From assembly GCF_035083965.1 (NCBI RefSeq), contig NC_089739.1, positions 5,152,198 to 5,216,197 of the forward strand: a DNA stretch of 64,000 nucleotides. The letters run 5' to 3'. Both the position numbers and the translations under genes were made by a program. The notes below the pieces were generated by a model. The model worked only from the letters and a program-made list of their open reading frames with translations. It did no database searches and was not told where the DNA came from. Positions 32,854 to 45,465 of this stretch are shown here, one piece after another; within the stretch, counting starts at the first letter, position 1, and every line of letters starts with the position of its first letter. This DNA is from Branchiostoma lanceolatum (taxonomy: Eukaryota > Chordata > Leptocardii > Amphioxiformes > Branchiostomatidae).

Positions 32854-34614
32854 GGTAGAGTCCATTCCAAGTCACCACACGGTTTTTTTAATGATATTTG
32901 TAATATCTTCGAATCATTGTTATATAATTACAAATCTTTAGAAGTATTCATAAATGTTTCTAAAAAAAGGAAATACGAGAGTACCATGTTTTAGAAGTTG
33001 TTATGATAATTTGCAAACATTTCGAAAGTGACTGTCAAAAGAGATCAATTTTTAAAATAGATTTGAAATATAAATTGGTTTGTGTCAAGTTTCGAAAGAT
33101 TTCGAAATAAAGATTTGGGTCATTTGCCCCCCGTAACGAGCCGCTAATCTTAACAAAGCATGTTTTGGATCGAGCGGGGACCGCCGACCGGGCATGCCGG
33201 CAGGAAGTCACTGTGGCGTGACACTGTCTGTGGACACCGGCAAGAGTTCCTCCAGAGGATAAGCACAATTCAACTGTAATTTTGCTGCACAAAAAGGGCC
33301 AGCAAACATTGCAAATGATCAGTGGTCAAAATACCACAGGTACTGAGCAAAAGCAAAAGTTTTATCCACGTCAAATAAGCCCGACAGTCGGCACAATGCA
33401 AAGGGAGAGCCGGCTCGCCGCAAAGGGTTTTTTGATATGTCACTCAAGTTCCGCGACATGTACAGTCAAATGGAGGCTTCCTTTTCCCATGGTATCAGTA
33501 AATTGTCAACTAAAAGGTAGTGTTGTATTTTATATAGGGATTCTTACCGACAAAATCACGAAGATTCTGGAGGAAAACACCAAAAAAAGAACGTAGATCT
33601 CTGCAACATTTATAACGCAGCGGCCTGCTTGGGGGAGTCTATTCTGTGTGTAGGGGGAACTTTCTTGGAAACTATTGTCAAATAATTATAGATACGGAAC
33701 TTCACAGTAACAACGTCACGCCAATACTACTGTAATGCTTAGATTTTAGCATTCAAATCTTAAATTCTATCAACATACGTTAAAAGATAGATATTTTAGA
33801 CAACGTGTTTAACTCCTCCCCGGGAGAAACAGCCATGCCGTCTGCCAACAACAACATGCCGGAACAAACTTCCCACCATGCTTGCTTCCCACGAGACGTT
33901 CTGGTTCCGAAACAAATCCCACCAGAGAGGATTTCTGACTGTTCAGCTTACAATAAAGCCTGTACTGTTTTCTGTACTGGCTGATTGGCGTTCATAATTA
34001 GACTGGACCTGGCGGAGTTACTGCAGGTTTTTTTACGTCCCAGTTGTGTTAGCGGTGCCGATCACGGGGAGGGGCAGACTACTGTTACCACTTACAGCTT
34101 CCTTCGGTACTTTGTTATTTCTGTCGCATTTGGGTCGTTTCTGCAAGATTTCTAGGTTTGATTGATAGAGAAGCCGAGAGATTAGGCAGTGGTAATGTTT
34201 CTTTCGGATTGTTGTCCTGCTAACGTTGGAGGCAGAAATGAACTGTTTGTTTACTTTACTCCCGACTCGGGGTGAGAGCACGGCGGGGTGTCACCGCTCC
34301 TTTCAACCGTCTATTTTTGGGTGCTATTAACTAATTAACAGCAGGTTGTGAGTTTCTTCTTTCGAAAAAATGATTCAGATTTCGAAATAAAGGCAGTGTG
34401 CTGTAGCCAATCTTTAGAAAGTATCAGAAATGTTGTTCCCGGTGCCATGAATATTTTGAACATTCCACGAAAATGTGGGAACATTTAGAAAGTGTAACAC
34501 ATTTCGAAATGTAAGAAACCATGACATTTATATTGCAAATAGTTACAAAGGTTTCGAATTACTTCTAAACAATGGCAAAAAACATCCGTGCGGTGTCTTG
34601 GAATGGACTCTACC
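32854..34614. mobile_element. 1.76-kb TIR element
   Basis: Ends GGTAGAGTCCATTCCAAG (32854) and its complement (34597-34614). Similarity between the arms continues about 100 bases inward (ACAAATCTTTAGAAGTATT against the complement of AATTACTTCTAAAC). No transposase frame was seen; the interior has short CpG-rich islands near 33180 and 33830. The target duplication is unclear. Confidence 0.65.
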
Positions 34615-37227
34615 ATGTTCCCACCCCTAAATTAAAGGCCTAAAATAGAATGTTTGTTGAGATATTCTTTTCAACATAACACCGAGGAAGCTAAAAACAA
34701 ACCCACACAAATATACATTTGTTTAAAACCTAGGCCTGGACTGCAATCCAACAAAGGCGCGTGTTTCTATGTATATACGGTGACTTTTTCCTCAGCTCCT
34801 TGTGCAAATGTCAAGTCATCTTTTCTGCGCCTACACAAGGCACAGATGGATATGTAAGCTGGATGTTAACAAAGCCAGTCCTTCAGAGGGTTGAAAGGGC
34901 AAAGTGAAAAATATCCAAACTAACATCCCGCTAGTTCAGATCTTAACAATACCAAAGCCTTTGTTTAAGAATAAAACAAGTTCTATTTTTGTTATGAGCT
35001 GAGTTAGAAAGGTTGTCTTGAAATCAACTCAGTCGCTCGTGAAAAACAAATTCAGATATTTTAGTCTCAAGATTAAAGATATGTGCCTTTACATAATTGT
35101 ACCAAACTCTAACTCATCGCATAGCGAATGGACCTGCTATGATATTAATGGTATTACTTTCTGACTCACTTTAGTAGTAACAACTTTAAAAAACTACTAG
35201 CCTTCAATATCTTTTTGAATTTCATGAAACCAGATACAACCAGAAATTGCCAACAAAATTTTCCTTCTCCATTTTCAATTTTCATTTTAGCTTCATACTG
35301 TATGTCATCCTTCGGTTCTTTTAAACAAAACTTGCTTTCCATTTTGGAAAATTTTCAGCCCCCCATTGACACTGAAATGGAACAGTCCACCATTTTGATT
35401 GACACTTAATATGAATCGATGCATTTCTCAGCTCTTAGTCGAATGGACCTTTCAAAATCCCATTTTGACAGGACTGGATAAGTGCTGGAATACTTTTACT
35501 AATGGTCCTGGACTGAACATAATACTTGGGGTGTGAAAGTGCGTCAAGGATTTTGCACGTGCAAGACTACAGCTTGAGCTTTTGGCATCACAGCTTCAAC
35601 TCACGTGTTCATTTCATATTTACCTTCACTGAAGGGAAACATATTGTTTTTGCTCAGTTTTTTCTAGAAACAAATAAGGTCAAAACCCTGGATTAGACAG
35701 ATATCACCAAGGTTTTTACTGGAGGTGTAGATCTTTACAATCTTTTTTTCGGTTGGAAATGGATGAAAATGATGCGCGAGCGAATGTCATCAAATCAACA
35801 TTGCCTAAATGAAAATATAGTTAAATGTGAAATTTCAATGACATTAAGGCATACACTGTTACTAATGCTAATAAGCAAGTAAATACCGGCTTCATCAAGT
35901 TGAACTATCAAATACCAACCAATACATGAAATCCCCTTTTAGATATATAACATTTAGCATACTCTTGCCTTGATTCCGAGAAAAAGTATTATACAAGTTG
36001 TCAAATTTGAATTGCATTGAAATATAATACATTACATCTTACATCTTCCCCAGGTAGGCCTGCGGGCCTACCTGGGGAAGGCCTGCGGGCGGGCGGGCAT
36101 CCATCCATCGCTTTTAGATTATATTGAAATATAATCTAAAAGCAAAGCATGAAACATTCTAAAATAACCCTTGTCAAAAAAGGCTAACTTAACATCATAA
36201 AGAAGTAGCTAATATCATAGCCTGAAGTCTCATCATAAATATACCATCCTCCTTTTGAAGTTTATCATTTCATTCAGTTATTTATGAAAACATTAATCAG
36301 TTGCCTAGACACCACCCCGATGGCATAATGATATTCCAGGAAAATGAGTTATTTCTAAAACATGTAGAATCAAAACCAAATTTCAACCTACATGTACCGC
36401 CCCAAAAAGTGTTACTTCATTTTCTTGTTGAAAATGCATACATTAACATAAGGAATTCGGAGGCCTACGTATAAAATGTATGAATCAATATAACAAAATA
36501 GCTATCTACCAACCAAAAATTATGACCATACATTGTGTAGCTTGTCCAGAATACGAGATATCGAAAAGTGGAAGTTCTACTGCAGTACCAAGAAAAGCTG
36601 CCAGGGGACCCAATCATTTCTTTGCTAGGACAAGGCCAGACAACATACCAAATTTCATGACAATCCTTCCATTGCTTTTTGAGTTATGCTAAACCACATA
36701 CATACAAACATACACACATATATCATACATAATATCGACCACCAAATACTACCTAAAATGTAACCTTCTTGGCTAAGATAATTACAACCCAACTACAGTA
36801 TCTGCAGAACTTCTCCTATATAACTTGAGCCCACACAGACATTATGATAGATGTTAAAGTTCTAGTGACTCCCTAGCTTCTGGCACAAACATACCTTTTA
36901 GACGACCACGTGTCTTAGGAGACCTAAGCCGTCTAACCCACACGTGAGTACTAAGTACGACTGAAGTGTCCTTCTTCAAGCTGTTCCACCCGATAAGACT
37001 TCTTGAGGCCTTGTGGAAATGCAAGTAAGACTTAGATGATACTGGAAAGGCCATTAGTCCACGAGTTTCATCCAGAAAAGTGCAGTGGAGTGGAGAGATA
37101 CTCAATTGTATCTAGCTCTGTTGCAGCTGCTTTTTATCATAAGCCCAGAGGAAATAGAGATTTATACAACGTACAACAAGTGGTAGGTTGTTACGTTTTG
37201 AACAAAAATTGCCTGGACATATGTTGG
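34615..37227. other. AT-rich stretch without genes
   Basis: Only the double hairpin at 36045-36143 and a repeat related to 17.3 kb at 36490-36790 are seen. Confidence 0.5.
36045..36143. repeat. Two adjacent perfect 16-bp hairpins
   Basis: CTTCCCCAGGTAGGCC (36045-36060) pairs with 36065-36080 across TGCG. GCTTTTAGATTATATT (36110-36125) pairs with 36128-36143 across two bases. Between them lies a GGGCGGGCGGGC and CCATCCATC run. Confidence 0.85.
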
Positions 37228-38553
37228 TACAGTCAAACCTGCCCAAGGCGACCACCCGGCGGACCGAGCAAAAACGGTCGCGATGGACAGGTGGTCGCCA
37301 TGAAGAGGATTCCACTCACATGTTTCCAGGTCGAGGTTTTCAAATACAGTGCGTAAATGATGAAAAAATTATGTGAATTTAGACAGCATGACCCTCACCA
37401 GGTTCAATTCTCATTGACAGAAAGATCCTACAAAATTTACATTTTCCGTTATCGATGTAATAATTGTATACCGCTACATCGTGTACAAATTTTCGTCATA
37501 ATTTTGACTACAAAACGATGGTTGCCTCGATGATCTCGCAGCGCCCTCCCGCATTCACACGTTACATTGAATAGTACACACACACACGCACATCATCGAA
37601 GTTTTAAGGCCTAAGACAGATCCCTAGAAAACGCCTGCTGGTCCCAGCCTTTTTTGGGTCGCCGACCGCTGGATGAAAGGGTCAAAAAATTTTCGATCTG
37701 ACAACTAACAAGATGAAAACGCGAAGCTCTGTGCCACCGCATCGAAGGGTAAGTCAGTGCAGCAGAACGCACAGCGTCCAATAAAGGTTTGTGAGATTCA
37801 TGGAAATAAAAAGAAAATAAGAATTTTGATTTTCACCAATAACTAGAGTATTCGTAAATGTTCATACACAAAATCATCGTGTTTTACAAAGGTCAGCGGT
37901 ACGCCAAATCCGGGCCGCCCGAAATCCAAGATGGCGTCGGGACCAAGGAACAACATTTCTTGTCTGATGTTTTGCCCGCCGCGAAGTCATTTTTCGGCGG
38001 AATTTAGCAAGAAACAGACACATTTTTGTTGAAAATACAAGAAATAGATAGTAATTTCTGTGAAATCTGACTTTTTGACGCCATGCACTACGTATTCGTT
38101 TTGAAAGTTGAGTTTAAACGGAACTGAGTTCACGTTAAACTATAAGATTACGATAGGCACAACAACATCACAAACATTTGTCTTTACAATGTTTATAGGG
38201 GGAACGTTTTATTAAAACACTTCATGGAGGAATCGATGGTATAACATTGCTATTCCATATATTTTTGATCTTATTTTTGTCCTTGAAAGTCTTGAAAACA
38301 TTTCCGTGAAATCCGACAGCAAAATGATCTGATGTCACCACACGCTTGAAAATTAGGCGACCGCCATGGGCAGGGATTGTGCTCTGTGCGGTCCCAATTC
38401 GTGGCGGTCGCGGTCGCGTTGGACGGGTGGTCGCCTTGGGCAGGCAGCTTAATGCTTGTGCCTATGGGGAAAATTTTCGGGACCGAGAAAAAGCGGTCGC
38501 CATGGCCAGGTGGTCGCGTTGAAAAGGTGGTCGCCTAGGCAGGTTTGACTGTA
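37228..38553. mobile_element. 1.33-kb mariner-like TIR element without transposase
   Basis: Starts TACAGTCAAACCTGCCCAAG and ends with the complement GGCAGGTTTGACTGTA. The subterminal phrase GGTGGTCGC is repeated at both ends. TA at each end fits a Tc1/mariner-type target. No coding frame. Confidence 0.7.
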
Positions 38554-38650
38554 TTTGAAAAATTTGCAATCTGAAAATCTAGAAATGTTCTGAGGAATGA
38601 AAAAAAAGCTAAGTGTGCTCTCAATTGCAAATTCAAATAGATGACTGTCA

Positions 38651-39068
38651 TTAAAGGCAGGCTAAACTTAATTTCTGCAGTATGTTAAATATACCACTAA
38701 GACCAGTTCTGACTTCTTTTACTTGAGTCCATCATAGATAAGCGTTTTTACAATATTTGAAATTCGCGGTGTGGTGATGTAATACTGGCGATGTCCAAAG
38801 ACCTTTGACCTTTGTGACGTCAGATTCCGAGTCAGCCACACCTGCACCATAGGAGTTGCTCCAGACGCCATTCCTGCGACTCGGAATGTGACGTCACAAA
38901 GGTCAAAGGGCATTGGACATCGCCAGTATTACATCAACACACCGCGAATTTCAAATGTTGTAAAAACGCTAATCTATGATGGACTTAAGTGTAAAACAAG
39001 TAAGAACTGGTCGTAGTGGCATGTTTAACATACTGCAGTATGCTTTACGAAGTTTAGCCTGCCTTTAA
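38651..39068. mobile_element. TTAA-flanked foldback element
   Basis: Arms of about 190 bp pair across a ~50-bp centre. Both ends read TTAA-AGGCAGGCTAAACTT, consistent with a piggyBac-like TTAA target. The arms contain TGACGTCA and AGGTCAAAG. Confidence 0.85.
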
Positions 39069-39312
39069 GAAAGACACAAGATCTTTATGATGAACATTAT
39101 GAACCCATAACTACCGGCATAAGTAACATGCACATTTTGTAAAAAAAATTTTCACTCGCAGAAAAACGTTGCTCATTTAAAGACCCTATTTATACCAGGA
39201 TTAGCGAATCTGGATTCACCCAGGTATGGGATTGATCCCGATTTGATCCGCCAAATCCCCTCAGAGCTAGATTCAGACCGCTCAAATCGAGTTGTGGTGC
39301 ATCGAGATAGAT

Positions 39313-39422
39313 CCCATGCCTGTGTGATCCAGATTTGCGAATCCTGGTCTAGACGATAGAAATTCCTCCCATGCCTGTGTGATCCAGATTTGCAAATCCT
39401 GGTCTAGACGATAGAAATTCCT
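39313..39422 (+). repeat. 55-bp direct duplication
   Basis: CCCATGCCTGTGTGATCCAG .. AGACGATAGAAATTCCT occurs twice in tandem with one base changed. It lies next to a larger imperfect inverted repeat starting near 39195. Confidence 0.85.
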
Positions 39423-39594
39423 CCAATGATTGTAAGAACAAATTCTAAACCCACACTATGCACTCTTGTATTAGGTAGATTAGCCCAAGGTTATATATAT
39501 ATATATATAGAACTGTAGTTTTGTACCAGCCATACTTTGTACCTTGTACAATTGTTGTGCAATAAAGTATAATATGGAAATAAAAGTAAAAGTC

Positions 39595-39910
39595 TTTGGT
39601 ATGACTCGACCAGGGATCGAACTCACGGCCTGCCGTGAGCAAGGCGAACGCTATACCGACTATGGCCCGATACACACTTGGAAAATTTTCTGGATGTACG
39701 ACAACAATGTACGATAACGACGTACAGGCATTTCTATGACCCATATGACAAAGACATACGTTCATCCTGGCCATAGAAATGTCTGTTGTACGCACGCAGA
39801 CCCAGAAAAAAAGGTGACATACGTCATTGTTGTACGACCAGTAAATTTTCCCAGTGTGTATCGGTTACCCAATCCATTCAGCTTTATGTAACCTTGCAGA
39901 TTTAGATGGC
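39595..39910 (-). mobile_element. tRNA-like SINE head interrupted by a foldback
   Basis: The minus strand reads GGTATAGCGTTCGCCTTGCT and GTGAGTTCGATCCCTGGTCG (A- and B-box-like). The sequence is split by the 198-bp foldback at 39667-39864 and seems to resume at 39865. Confidence 0.5.
39667..39864. mobile_element. 198-bp foldback inserted in a SINE
   Basis: Ends CCGATACACACTTGGAAAAT and its complement ATTTTCCCAGTGTGTATCGG. Inner arms share TGTACGACAACAATG. Confidence 0.8.
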
Positions 39911-40057
39911 TTACATGCCATACCGACACAAAGGAAATTTGATTGAAAGCCTCACGACAGCGGGAATAAAACAATTATTTTTAGAATTCGAAATTGCAAT
40001 TAGCTATAGGTTTGAAGAACATCTCTTGGGGTTTGAAGAACAACTAACTGGGTACCT

Positions 40058-40301
40058 ATTTCTGCTACGACAGTGGCACACACAATACATATATCCTGCT
40101 TAAACGGGGCCTCATTTTCTTTGCAAAATCTTAAGAGGGATTCGAAGACCTCTAATTTGTGCGTTGTGAGTTTAATGGCCTTCATGCACAACGCATAAGT
40201 ATGACAGGTCTTCACATCCCTCTTAATTAAGATTTTTTTGAGAAAATTAGCCTCCTTGTAGGCAGGATATGTATTGTGTGTGCCACTGAAGTAGCGGAAA
40301 T
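40058..40301. mobile_element. 244-bp foldback
   Basis: Arms ATTTCTGCTAC..CAGTGGCACACACAATACAT and the complement at 40260-40301. The centre holds a second inverted repeat around TGTGCGTTGTG / CACAACGCATA. Confidence 0.8.
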
Positions 40302-40673
40302 ATGATGTATAAAGAGAGTTGCAGAGGCAACATGTCGGCCATAACCGTTTCTGTTCACCTTTTCATACTTAAGTCACTTCAATATCAGAATCTTGATATT
40401 TCACCAAAGGCACCATCAAATAAAGCCTTCACGTGAAATCTTGAGGAATAAAGAAAAATCAGACAGTTCAGTAGGCAAATTACTTCAAAGCCATCTTATT
40501 CCTTCAACCACTTTTTCCATCGAAATTGAGATGCACCGTAATTCAGATTAATGGTGTTAAGGGATGATATTATTGTTACACTAACTTCATTCGGTGTTAA
40601 GTGAATCCATTAACATAATAACTAATTCTCTGCATTTAGAATTTAGTTACTATGGTATATATGATGTGTAGTG

Positions 40674-40775
40674 GTGTTGAATAGCTGAACGGCTTAGGCT
40701 AGCAAGATTGAGAGGTCACGGGTTCGTTTCCCGGCATATAAACTGTCTGGACGTTATGTTCTTGGGAAAGTTACA
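40674..40775 (+). mobile_element. tRNA-like SINE head
   Basis: GAATAGCTGAACGGCTTAGG with a B-box region GGGTTCGTTTCCCGG, then TGTTCTTGGGAAAG. No acceptor stem closes. Confidence 0.5.
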
Positions 40776-41094
40776 ACTACAAGCACAATTTGCTATTTTA
40801 ACAGAAATGAGAAGAATATGTTGTAATAAAATTCTGCAACGCAATATTTTCATCACTCATGCATCAGATCGAAAGTTTTATGTCCGTTGCAAGAACTAGT
40901 GGTCAACTACCCCATCCCCCCCAAAATAGCTAGGGTCGGCAGGTTTTTTTTACTAGAGTCCGTCGGGTTACCGAAAAAACACAACTTTTCTTTCCTTGCG
41001 TGAAGAAACTAAGACTTTAAAACATAACTTAATGTTTTACTGTTCGAAAGAACCGCTTCAAGAAAAGGAAGGTTAAGTTAAAATCCTCCCACAC

Positions 41095-41320
41095 CATTAT
41101 TGATGTATAGGGCGGTGCCCATCTCCGTTTCATAGCCCTGGGCCACACTGTTGTGCAATCACTGTAGCAGGGGGCTAGTCCACTGGCAGTGAAGTGTGTT
41201 TAACTTCCATACTGTTTCACAAGTATGTACCATTTTACTTGAACCCCAGTCCTTCTGATCCAAGTAACTGGAACCAGATGTGGTGAGAGACAAAGGCGCA
41301 GGCCACTACACCACAGGGAC
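41095..41320 (-). mobile_element. tRNA-derived SINE, fourth family
   Basis: The minus strand begins GTCCCTGTGGTGTAGTGGCC with B-box-like GGGGTTCAAGT and ends GGCCCAGGGCTATGAAACGG followed by CACCGCCCTATACA. Confidence 0.6.
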
Positions 41321-43209
41321 ACCCCAAAAAAGGAAGGTTAATAAAACGGTAAACTTTAATTTGACACCAAGTTGGGTTGGTTATGGGGTTAGGCAGCAGG
41401 GAGAGGGTTAAAAACAAAGTACAAATGTAGGGCCATTAGGTGACCAAAAAAAACAGATGTTACAGCATTAACCATCGGAATTGTTGGATGTTCATCTCGG
41501 ATTGTGGCGCCGATGTTCTGCAAACGTGGGCAGAGAATGTGCGCTTAAACAGCTTTTTATGTTCAAAGCCACGAAGACATAGACAGCTTTTCTCGGAAAA
41601 AAATGGTTAGGTTGAATGTCAGAGTTGACTGTTGAGTCATTAACGTGTGAAGCCATCGGTTGTTACAGACATATGTCTGCATTGGGATTGTATGTAGCGA
41701 AGGCAGCGTAACGTCCGGAGGAACAACTTTCTGACAGATAGTCTAGCTAGTAGTCTTGTCATATTCTTCTATCAAACTTTCAAGGGATGATTCTTTATAG
41801 ATACATAATTGTTATATTGGGCTTGCACTTTCATGTACATACCTGCATTTTCATGTCATATATTACTGGAAGTAGAAAAAAACACATACTCCTTTTGTTA
41901 TTTACTCATAAATATTTGAACCATAGAATAAATTTCTAAATTCAACAAATAAGTTGCCTTCACCTTGAAGTTTCCACAAGCTGGATTTTTACTACAGACC
42001 TTGGCATTTGCAGCAAACAGACTACTTATTTACAGACTATCTATCCAGAGCATGTTAGACAAAGACGCGTAATTGAGCACAACTAAATGTACCCCCTGGC
42101 CACTTGTGACTCATATGAGGGTCGACATGGGGGGATCCTGGCAAAGCTTAATGAAACATTTAGGAGGGCCGGCAATGTTTAACCGGAAAAAGGCATGCAG
42201 ACCCTCTCATAATCAACAATGCTGCACTTTTTTGAACCAATCTAAAATAACAGTGGATAAAACATGTAATATCAAAATACACTGAAATTCTTGACACTGC
42301 TTGCTATTATGGTATTTTATCCATATACAACATACCATGACTAAAATACTCTAGATACTAATATCAAAATGGTTGATCACCTTTTGAAGAGGAATAAATT
42401 GTGTTGATCTTTTTAGTACTGCAGTTCAAATGTTGAATGACCAAGATACAATGATAGTTGATAGACAACTCTCATACACAAAACATGCTCACTCTGTATC
42501 ACTAAGTACTGTATGGCTAATCTAGTGGAAAATTCAACCTTTCTATAACCTACAGGTAAGAACTGTATTTTTATCTGAAATTAAAGGCATGCTTTTCGAT
42601 TTCAACCTTTTTTGTCCCGATGCCTTATGCTGTAGCCATTAACAAGTTTGTAAATCGAACTATCCAACTTGAAAATCTATTAAAGTCCAAAAGAAAGCAA
42701 AGGCTTAAAATCTTTTTCCAGTCCTACTCATTCTTTGGGAGCCCATGTTGTTTTTGTTGCTAGACCTAGTAATTTCAAGCTTACAGAAATACATTTTCAT
42801 CAATTTTATGCCATGAAGTTCAGATATTTCTGAGTAGCTGGCCTGAATTTTTTTTTCTCGTCTCAACAATCCAGTTTCCATCCCAGGACGGAGGGACGGG
42901 TCCTGGAGACAGTCCTAAACGAAAGATAGACTATTTTTTTAATGATAACCGAAAACTGCTACCCAAATCAAAGGTATACCTTGTAGTTAAGAACTTAAGA
43001 GTACATCTAGACCTATATCAAAACATCACCAAATATTTGTGTTGTCTTGTTTGGTCTAGATTCCAACTGACCTGTTTTGACCTGACCTAAACACTATAAT
43101 CATCCCATTTAAAATTCACCAAAGCTGTCATTAACACATCACGGCAACACATGATTCATGACCATGTTAAGATTATCCTACTGGTTACACCTTCTTCAGG
43201 TCTTAGGTC

Positions 43210-43240
43210 AGGAATGCCTTTGTTTTGTTAAGGCATTCCT
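43210..43240. repeat. 11-bp perfect hairpin
   Basis: AGGAATGCCTT and AAGGCATTCCT around a 9-base T-rich loop. Confidence 0.7.
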
Positions 43241-43244
43241 ACGC

Positions 43245-43428
43245 TACTGTAGATTTGTTCATTTTCACAGGGACTTTATTTGATGGTAGGAGACAGAAAA
43301 AGGGGAGTTTTTGCTGTGTTTTTTTAACTATTATGAGAGAGCATAAGAAACGCAAAGTGTCATGAATTTGTCGTGGAGAGGTCATCTCCGAAAATATTAC
43401 AACCGTAAAAGTTTCAAGATTAACAGTA
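43245..43428. mobile_element. ACTGTAAA-family foldback, copy 2
   Basis: TACTGTAGATTTGTTCATTT at the left, TTAACAGTA at the right, with CATTTTCACAGGGACTTTAT inside. Confidence 0.6.
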
Positions 43429-45319
43429 TTGTATGTGCTTATCTCCAAGCAGATACATGGTGTAGGCTCAGTAAAAGAACTTAGTACGATGTGCCTGGAA
43501 AAGTCTCCAAGTATTTGGCTAAAACCCCTACTCTACTCAAAATCAGTCAAATATGATGATTTTTAACATGAAAAGGTTCTATGTTAGAAGAATGGTAAAC
43601 CCAAGGAAAACTCCAGTTAATTCATAAATAAAAAAAGACGTAAATAACAACAGGTTGTGATCTCTTAAAAAAATGTTGAATCACACCTCATTTTTAAAAT
43701 CAACCGCCCAAAGCCAGAACATCTAGCTAGTCCTTGCACTGGTTAATCTTCCAGATGGATTCATTCGCAGTTCGTTTCTGAGAAAGTGGTCTGTTGTGTA
43801 ACTATAGGGACCCAGCATAAAGTGAGGGGGCTGAAGATTTCTAAGATCATTAAAAGGGATCAGAAGGTACATGTACAAGTGACCTTTAGATATATCCATT
43901 GGGACATAGAGCCAGAAAAAGCAAATTCAACATTCACATGTAACATGCATGTTCAAAAAATGCACTTCAATGAGCAAATTTCCCGTTTTAACATGTCAGT
44001 TCAAATATACATGAAAGGTCTTTTTGTTGCTTTGTGGCGGTAAATGAAGAAAAGAGCTTTAAGCGTGTTCTGATTGAAGAAAATCTAGTATCAAACAAGC
44101 TTGGTTGATATGCCAACTAATTGTAAGCAAGCATCAATATGCTCCTCAGGAGATAATTTAAACAACGCTACATATGTAGCTTGCAGCTAGATGTACATTT
44201 AGGTCAGGTGTGTACAGGTTGTCCCGTGTAATATAACCAGCTGCTGCCGCACCACGTGCCTGCAAAGCTAATGTGTTACACCAAAGAGCAGTTGTACCCA
44301 TGACCACTATACAGATACAAGCATTGGATTGGATAAAAACAAGACTACCACATATTGAACGGCATCCCAAATCTCACCTAAATGTGACGGCAAGAGAATT
44401 CGGACTGCAATTTTAAATTGGTTCAATAGGGGGCGAGGATGACCATGCTAAATTGATAGCGTTAACCTGGACCAGGTCCAAGTTCTGGTGGTATAAACAT
44501 GTGAACCTGAACTTGGGCCTACATCTGGGATGGTTTGATTTAGTTTCTAACAGAATCCTTACCCTCAAAATTTTCTAGCAAAACACAGGTGCACTAGCAA
44601 AATTGATGCTGTGTTCACGATAACAGTCATAAAAAATTTGGGTCTGTTGAAAATCAAAGCCTTAATAATCTGTTAACACAGTGTGAAATACATGTACTGT
44701 TTTGAATTTCATATGTCACATGTCAACAGTCGCGACCCCCAAAAAAGCTAGGGTCGGCAACATTTTTTTTCCTAGCCTTAGCATATCTAGGTCTAGCCTG
44801 AAATGTTTTTGCCTCGCTAAACAAAATGAATTCACACATCTCCAGACTGCAGAGAGAAGCCCTCTTTAATATTCCTGTTTTTCCTTAAGAACGCTTGTAG
44901 TCCTAGGATAACCTCTTATAAGTCTGCTGATCATAGAGCTGAACCTACAAGGCTACTGCTAAAAATAGGCAGCAATTTAAGGTAGGTGATCCATGTCGAG
45001 TCCTTTCATTAGCATTCCCTTGAACAGCCTTACATAACGCACACAGGGCACGTAAACCATCCGCGGATCCAGAGGGGGGCGCACCCGGCGCGCGCCCCCC
45101 CGTTCGCGCCGTCAAAAACGCGATCAACCTTACATTATTAATCCGCTCAGATGAAAAGACAGCTCTGTTAATTCTACAGAGTTATTGACTTCAGTAAAGA
45201 TATTATTAGAGATTGATTAGGTTTAAGCGCTGCAACGATACAAGCAAGACTTACCTTCCCGCCAGCCCAGAAAGCGGCGCTGGCAATCGAGGTCCGGGGC
45301 GGGGTCATCCTCTCCCGAG

Positions 45320-45465
45320 AAATTTAGTTAGGATTTTCAAGCCATCAAAAATATTCTGGTTGTCATAGTTTTTAGAAAATACTAGTTTTATCATATTGCT
45401 GGCTTTGTCATTGTTGCCATACAGCTTAACAACTGTCGAGCAATAAAGTTCATTCATTCATAAAC
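45320..45465 (+). mobile_element. LINE-like 3' tail ending in (TTCA)n
   Basis: AT-rich stretch ending AACTGTCGAGCAATAAAG followed by TTCATTCATTCAT, the usual 3' end of CR1-like LINEs. No coding part remains. Confidence 0.55.

Larger units (their letters stand above)
41321..45320. other. Stretch without genes
   Basis: AT-rich. It holds an ACTGTAAA foldback (43245) and two copies of a CCCCAAAA-AGCTAGGGTCGGC phrase (40919 just outside, 44738 inside). At 45258-45330 the minus strand has an open stretch EDDPAPDLDCQRRFLGWRE ending at a donor GGGAAG|GTAAGT, probably repeat-borne. Confidence 0.4.

Noticed and set aside
39600..39666. tRNA gene on the minus strand
   Set aside because: A- and B-box words are present but no acceptor stem or clean cloverleaf forms; it fits a SINE head.
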